From contig DATDFS010000064.1 of assembly GCA_036522495.1 (NCBI GenBank), forward strand, positions 1-45,166: a stretch of DNA of 45,166 bases, in the 5' to 3' direction. Both the position numbers and the translations under genes were made by a program. Below are positions 7,868-17,356 of the stretch, piece by piece (positions within the stretch are counted from its first letter, which is position 1; each line of letters starts with the position of its first letter). Source of the DNA: Nitrososphaera_A sp036522495. GTDB taxonomy: Archaea > Thermoproteota > Nitrososphaeria > Nitrososphaerales > Nitrososphaeraceae. The notes under the pieces were generated by a model. The model searched no databases and was not told the DNA's origin. It saw nothing but the letters and a program-made list of their open reading frames with translations.

Positions 7868-8980
7868 ATGCCCGAGATCTGGTTAAAGTATGGCACCACT
7901 GACGCTGTGTTGAATATTAAGTATGAAAATCTGCTTAAGCATGTCTCTTCAGACTTGCCATTATTAAGTGAGGATGAGATTAGATTGCGTCTAAGCAACG
8001 TTTCCCTCGCGGATGATCTGCTAATTTTTGCCTTATCCGATACAAGGTTAGCTGCCAAGATTATTATTTTACTGCTTGAGTTGGCACAAGCAAAAGGGCT
8101 TACAAACGTGACTATCGGTGTTCTTCCAAGAACAGGGGGCGTATTGGCGAATAATCTGGCGGATAAGGCAAGTATGTTGAACCAAATCAATTATCAATCA
8201 TTTCATAATATGATAGAAAAATATCAGAATATTCTTTTTATTTCCCAGACAATATATGATCCTTTATTTGGGTATGGCGGTGCTCCCACAATATTGTTGC
8301 GTAATTATATGCGTGAGAGTATGTCAGAAGCTTTCACTGCAAGACAAGACAATTTGCCCAAGCCGGGAGTCAAAGGCCCACCATTAAAGATTGCTCTCTC
8401 TAATTCGGAAAATATCTCTGCTAAATCTATTGAGTTGGTAGCAAATTCTTTTGGCATTGCTGGAATTTACTACGGGAGTATTAGTGAGGCATCGCAGAGT
8501 GCAATTACGCATTTGGATTCTGTCTCCACAATTACAATGGAGTCAACTAAATCTGCAATTATCGGCACGAGTAGTGAAATCGGCATGCATTTAACACTTT
8601 CAGATTCATTAAATTCATTGTGGAATACAATCCATATCGTTAGAGAAAATGGGTCAGCTATATTGCTTTCTGAAAATCGAAGAGGACTTGGAGAAGGGGC
8701 ATTACAAATGTATGTTGAAGGACGATTAAAGATTGAAGAACAATTAAAAACCAGCTATATCAATGGTCTTGAACATCTGCTATATCTCCAAGAATTGCGG
8801 CAGAAATACGAATTAGGAATAGTATCTACACTACCACAATATTATTTGAAAAAGCTAGGGTTTGATGTGTACATAAGCTTAAAAAGTGTGTTAGAGAAAT
8901 TATTTACTAAGCATGGAAAATACCATAAAGTTCTTGTACTCTCTGATGCTGATATTGTCTTTCTAAAAAAGAAGTTTTAG
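7868..8980 (+). CDS. LarA-like (DUF2088) protein
   Basis: The 370-residue protein resembles the lactate racemase LarA/DUF2088 superfamily: an early IWLKYGTTDAV strand, a middle NVTIGVLPRTGG region, a long DPLFGYGGAPTILLRNYMRE segment, and a late MHLTLSDSLNSLW then GSAILLSENRRGLGEGAL block that matches the C-terminal domain of that family. True LarA uses a nickel-pincer cofactor made by LarB, LarC and LarE. None of these is encoded nearby, and the histidine-rich catalytic segments of LarA are not obvious to me, so racemase activity should not be assumed. It starts 48 bp from the divergent pyrE. Confidence 0.55.
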   Translation: MPEIWLKYGTTDAVLNIKYENLLKHVSSDLPLLSEDEIRLRLSNVSLADDLLIFALSDTRLAAKIIILLLELAQAKGLTNVTIGVLPRTGGVLANNLADKASMLNQINYQSFHNMIEKYQNILFISQTIYDPLFGYGGAPTILLRNYMRESMSEAFTARQDNLPKPGVKGPPLKIALSNSENISAKSIELVANSFGIAGIYYGSISEASQSAITHLDSVSTITMESTKSAIIGTSSEIGMHLTLSDSLNSLWNTIHIVRENGSAILLSENRRGLGEGALQMYVEGRLKIEEQLKTSYINGLEHLLYLQELRQKYELGIVSTLPQYYLKKLGFDVYISLKSVLEKLFTKHGKYHKVLVLSDADIVFLKKKF

Positions 8981-9107
8981 ACCATTATGGTGTTTGTAGT
9001 TATTTTCAGAACACGAAATCTGGTAATTCTTGTAGTTTGAAATTTGTTCATTATATTTATTGTCTGATGCACAGTTTCATTAATCTGATAAGGTTAAATA
9101 ATTTGTT

Positions 9108-9623
9108 TTGTCATATTCGGACAGTTTGCAAACGACTCTACGGAGAGTAGGTGATTATATCATTCGTAGATGTGAAGAGAAGGATCTTACCTCTGTTATC
9201 AGTATTAATATGAATACCCTTCCTGAACATTATTCGGACTACTTCTTCGAGTCTATCCTACGTGAGCTACCTGAGGCATTTGTTGTGGCGGAAGTTAATG
9301 ACAACATCATAGGTTATATAATGTGCAAGATTGAATTTGGTTTCTCTAACTTTAGGAAATTAGGATTTGTAAAGAAGGGACATGTAGTTTCTGTAGCCGT
9401 TTTAGACCAGCATCGTGGCAAAGGCGTTGGTAGGGCCTTGATGCTTGAAGGCGTTAATGGTGTAGTTAGCAGAAAGAGTGATGAAATTTACCTTGAGGTT
9501 CGAATTAGCAATGAACCAGCCATCAAAATGTATGAAAAATTGGGTTTTCAAATAAAATCTAGACTACGCACATATTATAGAGATGGAGAGGATGCCTATC
9601 TTATGGCATTAGAATTTATCTAG
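9108..9623 (+). CDS. GNAT acetyltransferase, archaeal N-terminal (Ard1/RimI) type
   Basis: Acetyl-CoA-dependent N-acetyltransferase of 171 residues. The acetyl-CoA loop RGKGVGRAL follows the strand HVVSVAVLDQHR, and the C-terminal block has YLEVRISNEPAIKMYEKLGF, typical of the Ard1/Naa10-RimI group that acetylates protein N-termini. Substrate is inferred from the family; archaeal members act on nascent or mature N-termini. It starts with TTG at 9108. The small membrane protein gene follows 22 bp downstream and may be co-transcribed. Confidence 0.9.
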   Translation: MSYSDSLQTTLRRVGDYIIRRCEEKDLTSVISINMNTLPEHYSDYFFESILRELPEAFVVAEVNDNIIGYIMCKIEFGFSNFRKLGFVKKGHVVSVAVLDQHRGKGVGRALMLEGVNGVVSRKSDEIYLEVRISNEPAIKMYEKLGFQIKSRLRTYYRDGEDAYLMALEFI

Positions 9624-9645
9624 ATATATAAATAAGGTGCCGTTG

Positions 9646-9873
9646 ATGTCAAAAAGTAGGAACATGAGAAAAAGACGTGGCAAAGGTGCAGGACTTATTA
9701 TTTTGATTTTTTCGATCATAGCATTTATTGTCTATGCTTACTTTCTTCTCGGTACGGACTGGGGAATAGTGGTTCTTAGACTTACGGTACTTGGAGCAGT
9801 TACTGCCTTGTTGGCAGTATTAGCATGGATAGGCTACACAATGGCTACGGCGCCAGAACTAGAAGGACAATGA
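9646..9873 (+). CDS. Small membrane protein, two transmembrane helices
   Basis: About 75 residues: a short basic N-terminus rich in Arg and Lys (MSKSRNMRKRRGKGAG), then two hydrophobic helices at roughly residues 17-37 and 45-68, and an acidic tail ending LEGQ. The frame is also open from a GTG at 9637, but the ATG at 9646 seems the natural start. The topology suggests both ends in the cytoplasm. No function can be assigned. It follows the acetyltransferase gene closely and converges on trm5. Confidence 0.7.
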   Translation: MSKSRNMRKRRGKGAGLIILIFSIIAFIVYAYFLLGTDWGIVVLRLTVLGAVTALLAVLAWIGYTMATAPELEGQ

Positions 9874-9884
9874 CCTTGCATATT

Positions 9885-10730
9885 TCACCCAGTAAGACAA
9901 ACGTCAGATACTACTTGATATATTCGTGGCCCTACCTCTCTAACTACTCTCGTCGCAATAATTCTATGCCCGTATTTAACAAACGCTTGTTTGGTATCGT
10001 CTGAGCCTATTTCTAAAGCGAGTTTTTTTGTATGAGCCTTTACGTGGGCAAAGTAGTGAATGATACCTTTGTTTCCTTTTAATGCCAATACTGCTGAATC
10101 TACAAATTCCTTTGCCTTCTCAGGTAACGGCATCAACACTCGAGTAGACAGACCTTTAAGTTGATCATTAATGACCTCCCTCGCGTCTCCGCAAATCGGA
10201 AAGACCCTATCTTGTACCTTGTTTAATTTTGCATTGAAAAGAGCCAATTCATTCGCTGCGGGGTTAGAATCTATATTGTAAACATTGCACGTCAAATTTT
10301 TTTTGGCTATTAGAATAGAGTATGTTCCTACTCCTCCAAACATATTTGTAATAATTTCATTATCCGTTATCAATTTCGTAATTCGCAATCTTTCCGTTGA
10401 TAACCTTGGAGAAAAATATGTTTTTACAACATCGACTTTGAATCTACAACCATGTTCTATATATTCGGTAACTGTGCTGTTGATACCTGCAAGGTATTCT
10501 AAACTACGGATTCTATAATCTCCCTGAACACCTGAAATTTGCGCAAAAATAGATTTTGCTGGTTTAACATTTTCAAGAATCGTCTTCGCGATTATTTGTT
10601 TTTTTAGGTTTAAAGATCTTGGAATTTTTATTATTATTATGTCGCCAATTATATCGTACGCAGAATAGATTTGGGATGTTTCTTCAGGAGTCAGAATTTC
10701 CTTTAGGATACTTTTTAGTATGTGAGTCAT
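9885..10730 (-). CDS. trm5: tRNA (guanine-37-N1)-methyltransferase Trm5
   Basis: SAM-dependent methyltransferase making m1G37 next to the anticodon, which prevents +1 frameshifting. The protein has 281 residues. Family segments are clear: YRIRSLEYLAGI, then HGCRFKVDVVKTYFSPRLSTERLRI, the SAM-binding MFGGVGTYSILIA, the acidic NIDSNP, and a MPLPEKA motif corresponding to the usual NLP(E) catalytic motif. The related enzyme Tyw2 shares the fold, but the intact PLPEKA segment fits Trm5 better. It starts 10 bp after the ABCE1 stop on the same strand, so the two translation genes are probably an operon. Confidence 0.9.
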   Translation of the reverse strand: MTHILKSILKEILTPEETSQIYSAYDIIGDIIIIKIPRSLNLKKQIIAKTILENVKPAKSIFAQISGVQGDYRIRSLEYLAGINSTVTEYIEHGCRFKVDVVKTYFSPRLSTERLRITKLITDNEIITNMFGGVGTYSILIAKKNLTCNVYNIDSNPAANELALFNAKLNKVQDRVFPICGDAREVINDQLKGLSTRVLMPLPEKAKEFVDSAVLALKGNKGIIHYFAHVKAHTKKLALEIGSDDTKQAFVKYGHRIIATRVVREVGPRIYQVVSDVCLTG

Positions 10731-10740
10731 AAGACAATTC

Positions 10741-12564
10741 TTAATGATTCTTAATGTAGTAGTAGTTACCAGATTCTTTTTGTATTCTGTCTAGTCTTCC
10801 CCCTTCTTTATTTACCCGCGGCCTACCAGTATTTTCATCCCTTCGATATGTTATAGACAAGGCTTTTAAGAATTGGTTCATTCCAGCCTCCTTGTGTATA
10901 GGGGAGCCGGCAGAACCCTCTAACCCAGGATGTCCCTCGAAAATCACTAATGAATCTGCTACGAGGTCTATCAGCTGCATGTCATGATCTATGATTATTG
11001 CAGATTTTCCTTGTGATCTGACGAAACGTTGAAGGAATTTTGCGAGTGAGATCCTATCCTCTATGTCCAAGAATGCGGATGGTTCGTCTAATGCGTAGAT
11101 ATCTGCCTGTCGGAGCAAAGACGTTGCCACTGCGACCTTTTGTAATTCACCTCCACTAAGGTTTTTAACATTTTTTTCATAGAGTTTTTTCATTCCCATT
11201 GGCATCAAAATCTGCTCTTCTATTTGAGAATTTTCAATCTCTCTTTGATAAGCTATATGGAATAATGAGCGCACATCACCATCATAATCTTGATTAAGAT
11301 ACTGAGGTTTTAACGAAATTCTAGCACCAATTTCTATATTACCGGAATCAGGCTTATCTACTCCTGCCAACATTCTCATGAAAGTCGTCTTTCCTAATGC
11401 ATTTGCGCCTACTATTCCCACAATCTCTCCTTTCCTCAACTGCCCAGAAGCTATGTTTAGATTAAATGATGGAAATAACTTGGTGATATTTGTATAACGC
11501 GCTACGGTAATATCTGAAATCATATCATCAACCGAGCTCGTAGTGTCAAATCTGAAGGCCTTTTCCCGAAACCGTACGTTTTCTGATGGACTGAATCCTT
11601 CTAGGAAGTTGTTGATGCCAAGTTTGGTACTTTGTAGGGTAGAAACAATACCGTATGCACCGGGTTCTCCATATAAGATATAAACATAGTCTGAAAGATA
11701 ATCTAAAAGGGTCATATCATGTTCTACTACCATCACGCTCTTTCCTTCTCCAGCAAGATTTTGAATAACTTTGGCTACTGCAAGCCGTTGGTAAACGTCA
11801 TTGTAAGAGGAAGGTTCATCAAAGAAATAATAGTCAGCATCCTTAGAAGCTGCTACCGCCACTGCCAATCTCTGTAACTCTCCACCGCTTAACTCTGTGA
11901 CATTCCTATCGAGTGCGTTCTTCAGTCCAAGATCATCTATCAACATTTCTACCTTTTTTCGCTCATCGTATTTGTATAATAATTCCTTGGCAGTTCCCTT
12001 GAATGTTTTCGGAATGAGATAGACTAGCTGAGGTTTGATTGAGGCGCGCATAGTACCATTAACGATCCTCTCAAAATGCAACTTTAGTTCAGTTCCTTGA
12101 AAGTTTTCTAGAACTTGATCATGCGTTACCTTGTCATTAAAATTGCCAAAATTTGGTATAATGCTTCCAGACAGAATATTTACTATGGTAGATTTGCCTA
12201 TGCCATTCCTCCCTAGCAAACCTACTACTGATCCTTGCTTTGGAGTTGGAAGGCGGTATAGTCTAAATGAATTGATACCGTACTGATGAATTTTATCTTC
12301 TCCCAACTCCTTAGCTAAGTTAACAATAACAATTGCATCGAAAGGACACTTCTTTACACATATGCCGCAGCCAGTACAAAGGTCTTCTGAAATTACTGCT
12401 TTTCCGTCGTCTGGACGCTGAACTATGCATTCTCCACCCGTCTTATTTACTGGACAGTAGATAATGCATTCCAGGCCACACTTCTTAGGCTGACATAACT
12501 CTTGATCTAGAACGGCCACCCTATGTGTCGATTTTGTCGAATCACCCAATATGATACAATTCAT
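10741..12564 (-). CDS. abce1: Ribosome recycling ATPase ABCE1 (Rli1)
   Basis: Splits terminated ribosomes into subunits. The 607-residue protein has two N-terminal iron-sulfur clusters (CQPKKCGLEC, CPVNKTGGEC, then CTGCGICVKKCP) followed by two ABC ATPase domains. Walker A motifs are GRNGIGKST and GANALGKTT, each domain has an LSGGELQ signature, and the Walker B motifs are FFDEPSS and ALDEPSA. The C-terminus is longer than usual, with a Lys/Arg-rich tail ending YYYIKNH. The N-terminus carries about a dozen residues before the usual HRVAV start, so a downstream start is possible. It is followed by trm5. Confidence 0.97.
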   Translation of the reverse strand: MNCIILGDSTKSTHRVAVLDQELCQPKKCGLECIIYCPVNKTGGECIVQRPDDGKAVISEDLCTGCGICVKKCPFDAIVIVNLAKELGEDKIHQYGINSFRLYRLPTPKQGSVVGLLGRNGIGKSTIVNILSGSIIPNFGNFNDKVTHDQVLENFQGTELKLHFERIVNGTMRASIKPQLVYLIPKTFKGTAKELLYKYDERKKVEMLIDDLGLKNALDRNVTELSGGELQRLAVAVAASKDADYYFFDEPSSYNDVYQRLAVAKVIQNLAGEGKSVMVVEHDMTLLDYLSDYVYILYGEPGAYGIVSTLQSTKLGINNFLEGFSPSENVRFREKAFRFDTTSSVDDMISDITVARYTNITKLFPSFNLNIASGQLRKGEIVGIVGANALGKTTFMRMLAGVDKPDSGNIEIGARISLKPQYLNQDYDGDVRSLFHIAYQREIENSQIEEQILMPMGMKKLYEKNVKNLSGGELQKVAVATSLLRQADIYALDEPSAFLDIEDRISLAKFLQRFVRSQGKSAIIIDHDMQLIDLVADSLVIFEGHPGLEGSAGSPIHKEAGMNQFLKALSITYRRDENTGRPRVNKEGGRLDRIQKESGNYYYIKNH

Positions 12565-12728
12565 TTTTGCAATAATGTATTATATAGCTTATGAGCCATA
12601 GGCTATTCTACTTACTGCGGTGTTTTTATCTTACCCATTAGTTTTCTCTATGAAGGTTCGAACCAATAAAACGTAGCTTCCATATTATGGGAAGGTTAAA
12701 TTAACCCCTTTGTCAATAAATAGATTGA

Positions 12729-12841
12729 GCCGGCCATAGCAACAGGGTGCGACCCGGTCCCATTCCGAACCCGGAAGTCAAACCTGTCGACGCTGCTGCG
12801 TTACTGACCTGCGTGAGCGGTTGGAAAACAGCAGTGCTGGC
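12729..12841 (+). rRNA. 5S ribosomal RNA
   Basis: The sequence has the classical 5S layout: a GCCGGC 5' stem strand at 12729-12734 that pairs with GCTGGC at 12836-12841 (one G-U pair), the conserved CCCATTCCGAACCCGGAAG segment of helix III/loop C, and a GTGAGCGGTTGGAAAAC loop E/helix IV region. The length of about 113 nt is close to the usual 115-125, so the mature ends may extend a few bases. It is not linked to 16S or 23S, as is common in this phylum. A conserved frame overlapping it at 12747-12968 is a shadow. Confidence 0.92.
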
Positions 12842-13079
12842 ATTTAATATAACAACCCCCAATTTCATCGCACATTATTATTCTAGAAGGCAGGGGAAAC
12901 GATTGACATTTACATTGCAAGACTATTTTACGAAGCAGTCGACAGTAAAATTAAGTAGCAGAACATAGTATAATATATCATCATTATGTTAGTCGACCGG
13001 CAGTACTTGGTTGTTGTCAATATTGGATGTATTTTCTTTGACTGCACGAAAAATGTGATAAATAATGATTAACTGATCG

Positions 13080-13658
13080 TCATTTCAACTGACTGTCATC
13101 TCCCAGATGTACTTGTTTTAGTAATTCCTTAACATTAGATCCTATACGATCAATAATATCATAGATCGATGTCAAACCTTCTGGCTCCCATGCCCGAGTT
13201 TCGATAATACAGGCGTAATTTGCCACTTTAATCGAGATGTTCCTTACCTCGTCTTTCATTATGCTCTTGACGAAGGAATCATTTAGCACTACATCCTTTG
13301 TTAAAACATCTGCTAGAACACCGCCGCTCCAGCCTAACTCGGTAACCGTTCCGTTATGGAGACTAAAGTACGGATTAGCACATAATAGTTTGAAAGCGTT
13401 ATCATCATTTTCTATAATATGTTGATTTTCTATCAAACAATAAACGTTGTAAAAAGGTCCCATACGTACGATATCTTCAATCCCTATGTAGTCAATATTT
13501 TCATCGTACATCCTAACAAAACCATCCCTGTGAAAGAGCCATCTTTCAAAGTAAGGACGAAGGGCAGCTGGTATATCCAGTAACGCATTACCTTCCTTGC
13601 AATTAATGCCAAGTAAGAATAGCTGGTTGACCAGTTCCCCGATTTGAAATATAGGCAT
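13080..13658 (-). CDS. Hypothetical protein, 192 residues
   Basis: I do not recognise this gene. It encodes a soluble protein without signal peptide, membrane helix or repeats. The sequence is mixed alpha/beta with a well-ordered hydrophobic pattern: an N-terminal helix FQIGELVNQLFLLGINC, a LRPYFERWLFHRDGFVRMYD middle segment, and a C-terminal helix with SIYDIIDRIGSNVKELL. It has two Cys and no zinc-type CxxC pairs. Codon use and base composition look like the neighbours. It stands alone between the 5S rRNA and pepA, with 166 bp to the latter; the role is unknown. Confidence 0.65.
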   Translation of the reverse strand: MPIFQIGELVNQLFLLGINCKEGNALLDIPAALRPYFERWLFHRDGFVRMYDENIDYIGIEDIVRMGPFYNVYCLIENQHIIENDDNAFKLLCANPYFSLHNGTVTELGWSGGVLADVLTKDVVLNDSFVKSIMKDEVRNISIKVANYACIIETRAWEPEGLTSIYDIIDRIGSNVKELLKQVHLGDDSQLK

Positions 13659-13824
13659 TAGTATTTCAAAATAACTATTTCAAAGTATTAGATATAGTTA
13701 ATCGAAAGTTTCTGGATTGTGGAGTAGAATAAAAAAGAAAGCATATGATAGTTGACTTTGAATAGTAAGTTAATTATAACTCGGATGATGAATTGCCTCG
13801 AACTAACAACCAAGGCAAAACACT

Positions 13825-15330
13825 TTATTGTCCAATACTACTTTCCTCTTCTAATAACTTTACTAGTGTTCTTAGTCCGAAGCCTGTAGCACCTTTGGGA
13901 TTATAGCTTCGTTCAGATGTACCTTCTTGAGTCCAAGCAGTTCCTGCGATATCAACGTGGATCCAGGGAATACTGCCAGTGAAGTTTGACAGGAATGCAG
14001 CAGCAGTTATAGCTCCTGCAGGTCTTCCTCCGATATTTTTAATATCTGCCACAGTGCTTTTCAGCTGTTCTTGAAATTCATCGAATAAAGGGAGCTCCCA
14101 GATTTTTTCTCCTGTTTTCTCAGAGACCTTTATCAATCTTTCAATTAGGTGTTTGTTTGTTCCAATCGCTCCAGCTACATTAGCACCGAGTGCGATAACA
14201 CATGCCCCTGTTAAGGTAGCCAAATCGATGATTGCTTGCGGATTGTAGAGCTTGATACCATATGCTAATGCGTCCGCAAGAATCAGTCTACCTTCTGCAT
14301 CCGTATTTAAAACTTCAACGGTTTTACCATTGTACATGTTTATTATATCTCCCGGCCTGTAAGATGTAGCAGAGGGCATGTTTTCAACAGATGGCACAAT
14401 GCCAACGACATTTAACGGAAGTTTTAATGATGCTATAGCTCTTATAGTGCCAAGAACTGTACATCCTCCACATTTGTCAAATTTCATTTCATCCATCTTA
14501 TCTCCTGGCTTCAGTGAAATTCCGCCGGTATCAAACGTAACTGCTTTTCCAATTAGGAGATATGGTTTTCTATTGTCTGAAGCTCCATTATATTCCAAGA
14601 CAATCATTTTAGGTGGATTATTACTTCCCTTTCCAACAGCAACCACTGCAGCTAATCCCATTGATTCCATTTCATATTTTTCTATAATTCTTGCCTTTAC
14701 CGAATATTCATTTGCAAGTGACAACGCAACGCTAGCCAAATGAGCTGGCGAACATTCGTTTGGAGGAAGATTACTTAAATCACGTGCAAGGTATACCGCC
14801 TCCACTATTAGATTCACCTTATTAACGATAGATTGGAATAGTGTTGATTCTGAAGTAACTAGAATTGTAACTTCATTAATCTTTAGAGTTTGCTTCTCAT
14901 TGTCGTTTGTCTTGTATCGCGTAAAAGAATAAAGTGAAAGGCAAATGCCTTCACAGATTGCTTGGATTAGTCCGTCATTTAACTTAGAAAAGGGTAAAAT
15001 AGAAAACTCTGTTAGTACTGTTTCCTTTGCCTTTAAAGCTGCTTTTCCTGCAATAACCCTTGCAATTTCATCTGTAAATTTTTCTCGCTTGCCAAGCCCG
15101 ACAAGCATGATTTTTTTCATAGGTCCCTTTCCCATTGTATGTAGAACAACACTCGAACCCAAGCCACCGTTGAATTCTTTATTGTCAATGATCTCTTTAA
15201 TTGTGATGGCTACGGATGGATCGAGTTCATTTGATTGTGGGAAATCTCGTTCATTTTCAAAAATACCAACTACTAAAAGGGAGGTCCTTTTCTGGTCAAT
15301 TTTTGTCTTTTCGACTTTGATCTGAACCAT
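13825..15330 (-). CDS. pepA: Leucyl aminopeptidase (M17 family)
   Basis: Cytosolic metallo-aminopeptidase of 501 residues, a normal M17 length. The N-terminal regulatory domain is followed by the catalytic domain carrying the family signature NTDAEGRLILADALAYG, together with GKAVTFDTGGISLKPGDKMDE (metal-binding Lys and Asp) and LATLTGACVIALG. The usual GGISIKP region reads GGISLKP, and the segment MKFDKCGGC is unusual in having two Cys where many members have Met/Gly. It is transcribed alone. A short inverted repeat at about 13791-13816 just beyond its stop could form a 6-bp stem, a weak terminator candidate. Confidence 0.95.
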   Translation of the reverse strand: MVQIKVEKTKIDQKRTSLLVVGIFENERDFPQSNELDPSVAITIKEIIDNKEFNGGLGSSVVLHTMGKGPMKKIMLVGLGKREKFTDEIARVIAGKAALKAKETVLTEFSILPFSKLNDGLIQAICEGICLSLYSFTRYKTNDNEKQTLKINEVTILVTSESTLFQSIVNKVNLIVEAVYLARDLSNLPPNECSPAHLASVALSLANEYSVKARIIEKYEMESMGLAAVVAVGKGSNNPPKMIVLEYNGASDNRKPYLLIGKAVTFDTGGISLKPGDKMDEMKFDKCGGCTVLGTIRAIASLKLPLNVVGIVPSVENMPSATSYRPGDIINMYNGKTVEVLNTDAEGRLILADALAYGIKLYNPQAIIDLATLTGACVIALGANVAGAIGTNKHLIERLIKVSEKTGEKIWELPLFDEFQEQLKSTVADIKNIGGRPAGAITAAAFLSNFTGSIPWIHVDIAGTAWTQEGTSERSYNPKGATGFGLRTLVKLLEEESSIGQ

Positions 15331-15715
15331 TTGAAGGTTGTAGATATTGTCACTTTATTTTAAACTATTGAAAATAATCCTAGTAAAGGCTTCATTTTTC
15401 GGAATGTTTGATGAATGTGATATTCTATCCATTACATAGGAAACAAATGCTGTGAGTATCACCTGTGTGGTCGTTAATGATAGAACAATGAGTTAACCAA
15501 TCACCATCAACGTACACTTCAAATTGGAAGTGACAGAAATGATGAGATGTCATAGAAGTCGACAAGGCAGGAAAATTACGCCAAATTTTCAAGATAGTAA
15601 TAAACCATTTGGATTATTCAATAATTAAGAAATTTGCATAAGGCTATATGTTTTTATCCCCCTAGTTCACATTTTCTTATAATGATATTAGTAATATCAG
15701 ACGGTCATAGTCTCT
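15331..15715. other. Divergent intergenic region between pepA and the sugar-phosphate operon
   Basis: This 385-bp stretch has no supported gene. It holds the promoters of both flanking genes. A 7-bp inverted repeat with a 6-base loop is at 15571-15590 (GAAAATT ... AATTTTC). A TTTTTAT box at about 15651 lies roughly 30 bp upstream of a perfect 7-bp inverted repeat at 15684-15698 (see the separate entry). Confidence 0.5.
15684..15698 (+). promoter_or_regulatory. Perfect palindrome near the transketolase operon start
   Basis: GATATTA-G-TAATATC is a perfect 7-bp inverted repeat with one central base. It lies about 30 bp downstream of a TTTTTAT box and 18 bp before the first codon at 15716, close to the expected transcription start. 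This is where an archaeal repressor would bind. The factor is unknown, and such AT-rich palindromes can arise by chance. Confidence 0.3.
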
Positions 15716-17356
15716 ATGAATTTTAATATGCGTTATCTGGATTTGAAAAGGAAAATACGGGATGTACGTATGCTGGCAATTCAAGGAATTGCAGAGGCTG
15801 GCTCAGGTCACCCTGGAGCATCATTCTCCGCGGCAGAGGTTATGGGTACAATATACTTTAGGAAGATGAAACACGATCCTTCTAAACCAGATTGGAAGGA
15901 AAGAGATTATTTCGTGAACTCAAAAGCACACTCAGCACCAGGATATTATGCCACATTAGCTGTGGCAGGTTACTTCGCAACAGATGAAATGAAGACTCTA
16001 AGAAGAATTGGTTCTCGCCTTCAGGGTCACCCTGTAAGGTATTCAGAACAGCAGAAACAGCATAGTATACCAGGAGTCGAATATTCTGGTGGCTCTGAAG
16101 GTATAGGTTTATCCGTGTCAATAGGTATTGCAATCGCCAATAAACTTGATAGCAAAAACAACCGGGTATATGCTTTGATCGGCGATGGCGAGTCTAATGA
16201 AGGGCAAGTATGGGAAGCAGCTATGGCTGCTTCTAAGTTCAAATTAGACAATCTTATTGCAATATTAGATCGCAATCGTATCCAACAAGACGGCTTCACT
16301 GAGGATATCATGCCTCTTGATCCAATGCGTGACAAGTGGTTGGCGTTCAATTGGAATGTAATTGAGATTGATGGTCATAAGGTCGAACAAGTTATAGAGG
16401 CACTTAACAAGGCAAATCAAGTAGAAGATAAGCCCACGTTAATCATAGCCAATACTATCAAGGGTAACGGCATTAAGCACATGACGAATAATCCGCAATG
16501 GCATGGCAAAGCCCCTCCACGGAAACATACGCCGATATTATTGGAAGAACTCGAAAGCGAATGTTTGATTGCACCATCGATTATCGCAGGAGAGCGGGAA
16601 AATTACGAAGAAAAGGTTAGAAAGGCGGAGCGCGGTGGGGCAGACATTGTACATTTAGACGTTATGGATGGCATATTTGTACCGAACATAACTTTTTTCG
16701 CAGACACAATTAGGAAACTACGCCATATAACTAGCCTCCCGTTTGATGTTCATCTAATGATTGAGAATCCGTTAAAACATATACAAGATTATATCGATGC
16801 TAGATGCGATATAGTTACAGTCCATGCAGAAGCTTGTGATGAAGGTGATTTTGTGTCTATAAAGGAAGCACTACTATCTAATGGAATTAGCCCGGGGATC
16901 GCAATCAATCCGTCTACTGATATTCCAGATTGGCTTTATTCTCATACAGAAAATATTGATGTAGTGATAATAATGTCGGTGAATCCAGGTTCTGCAGGAC
17001 AAAAATTTATTCCAGAAGTTTTGCCGAAAATGGTAATGATAAACAAAAAGCTTAGGGAGCATGGGTTCAAAGGATATATAGAGGCTGATGGAGGCATCGA
17101 TGAAACAACCTTGCAACAGGTCTATGATTCGGGTGCTAGAATCCTGGTAGCAGGCAACGCTGTATATGGAAGCTCTGATATTCACGGAGCAATTATCGAA
17201 CTGAGACACAAAGCTAACGTAACATTGGAAAGGAGGCTTATAGAGCACGCAAGTGCGATTGGAATAAGATCCGACTGGATAAAGATACGTAAACATATAT
17301 TGATTCCTCTTGCAAATGAGTTAGAGATAGAAGGCGAACTACATGCAGTTAAGTAG
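15716..17356 (+). CDS. Transketolase N-terminal domain fused to ribulose-phosphate 3-epimerase
   Basis: A 546-residue two-enzyme protein. Residues about 1-275 are the thiamine-diphosphate-binding N-terminal half of transketolase: GSGHPGASFSAAEV, HSAPGYYA, SGGSEGIGLSVSIGIA, and the ThDP motif GDGESNEGQVWEAAM with DRNRIQQDG. Residues about 284-500 are ribulose-phosphate 3-epimerase: LIAPSIIAG, HLDVMDG, PFDVHLMIENP, MSVNPGSAGQKF, EADGGID and AGNAVYG. The last ~45 residues are an unassigned tail. The usual MSVNPGFGGQ loop reads SVNPGSAGQ, a small variation. The missing transketolase half is the next gene, overlapping by 14 bp. In free form both enzymes interconvert pentose phosphates in the cytoplasm. 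Met5 (15728) is an alternative start. Confidence 0.93.
   Translation: MNFNMRYLDLKRKIRDVRMLAIQGIAEAGSGHPGASFSAAEVMGTIYFRKMKHDPSKPDWKERDYFVNSKAHSAPGYYATLAVAGYFATDEMKTLRRIGSRLQGHPVRYSEQQKQHSIPGVEYSGGSEGIGLSVSIGIAIANKLDSKNNRVYALIGDGESNEGQVWEAAMAASKFKLDNLIAILDRNRIQQDGFTEDIMPLDPMRDKWLAFNWNVIEIDGHKVEQVIEALNKANQVEDKPTLIIANTIKGNGIKHMTNNPQWHGKAPPRKHTPILLEELESECLIAPSIIAGERENYEEKVRKAERGGADIVHLDVMDGIFVPNITFFADTIRKLRHITSLPFDVHLMIENPLKHIQDYIDARCDIVTVHAEACDEGDFVSIKEALLSNGISPGIAINPSTDIPDWLYSHTENIDVVIIMSVNPGSAGQKFIPEVLPKMVMINKKLREHGFKGYIEADGGIDETTLQQVYDSGARILVAGNAVYGSSDIHGAIIELRHKANVTLERRLIEHASAIGIRSDWIKIRKHILIPLANELEIEGELHAVK

Noticed and set aside
12655..12664. GGTTCGAACC resembling a tRNA T-arm
   Set aside because: The bases around it cannot pair as a 5-bp T-stem and no acceptor or anticodon arms are present; it is only a short palindrome.
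12747..12968. Open frame of 73 codons across the 5S rRNA gene
   Set aside because: It reads through the stem and loop sequences of 5S rRNA and has no protein-like motif; it is a shadow of the RNA gene.
13791..13816. TTGCCT ... AGGCAA stem-loop after pepA
   Set aside because: Only six base pairs and no U-tract on the transcript strand; too weak to call a terminator.
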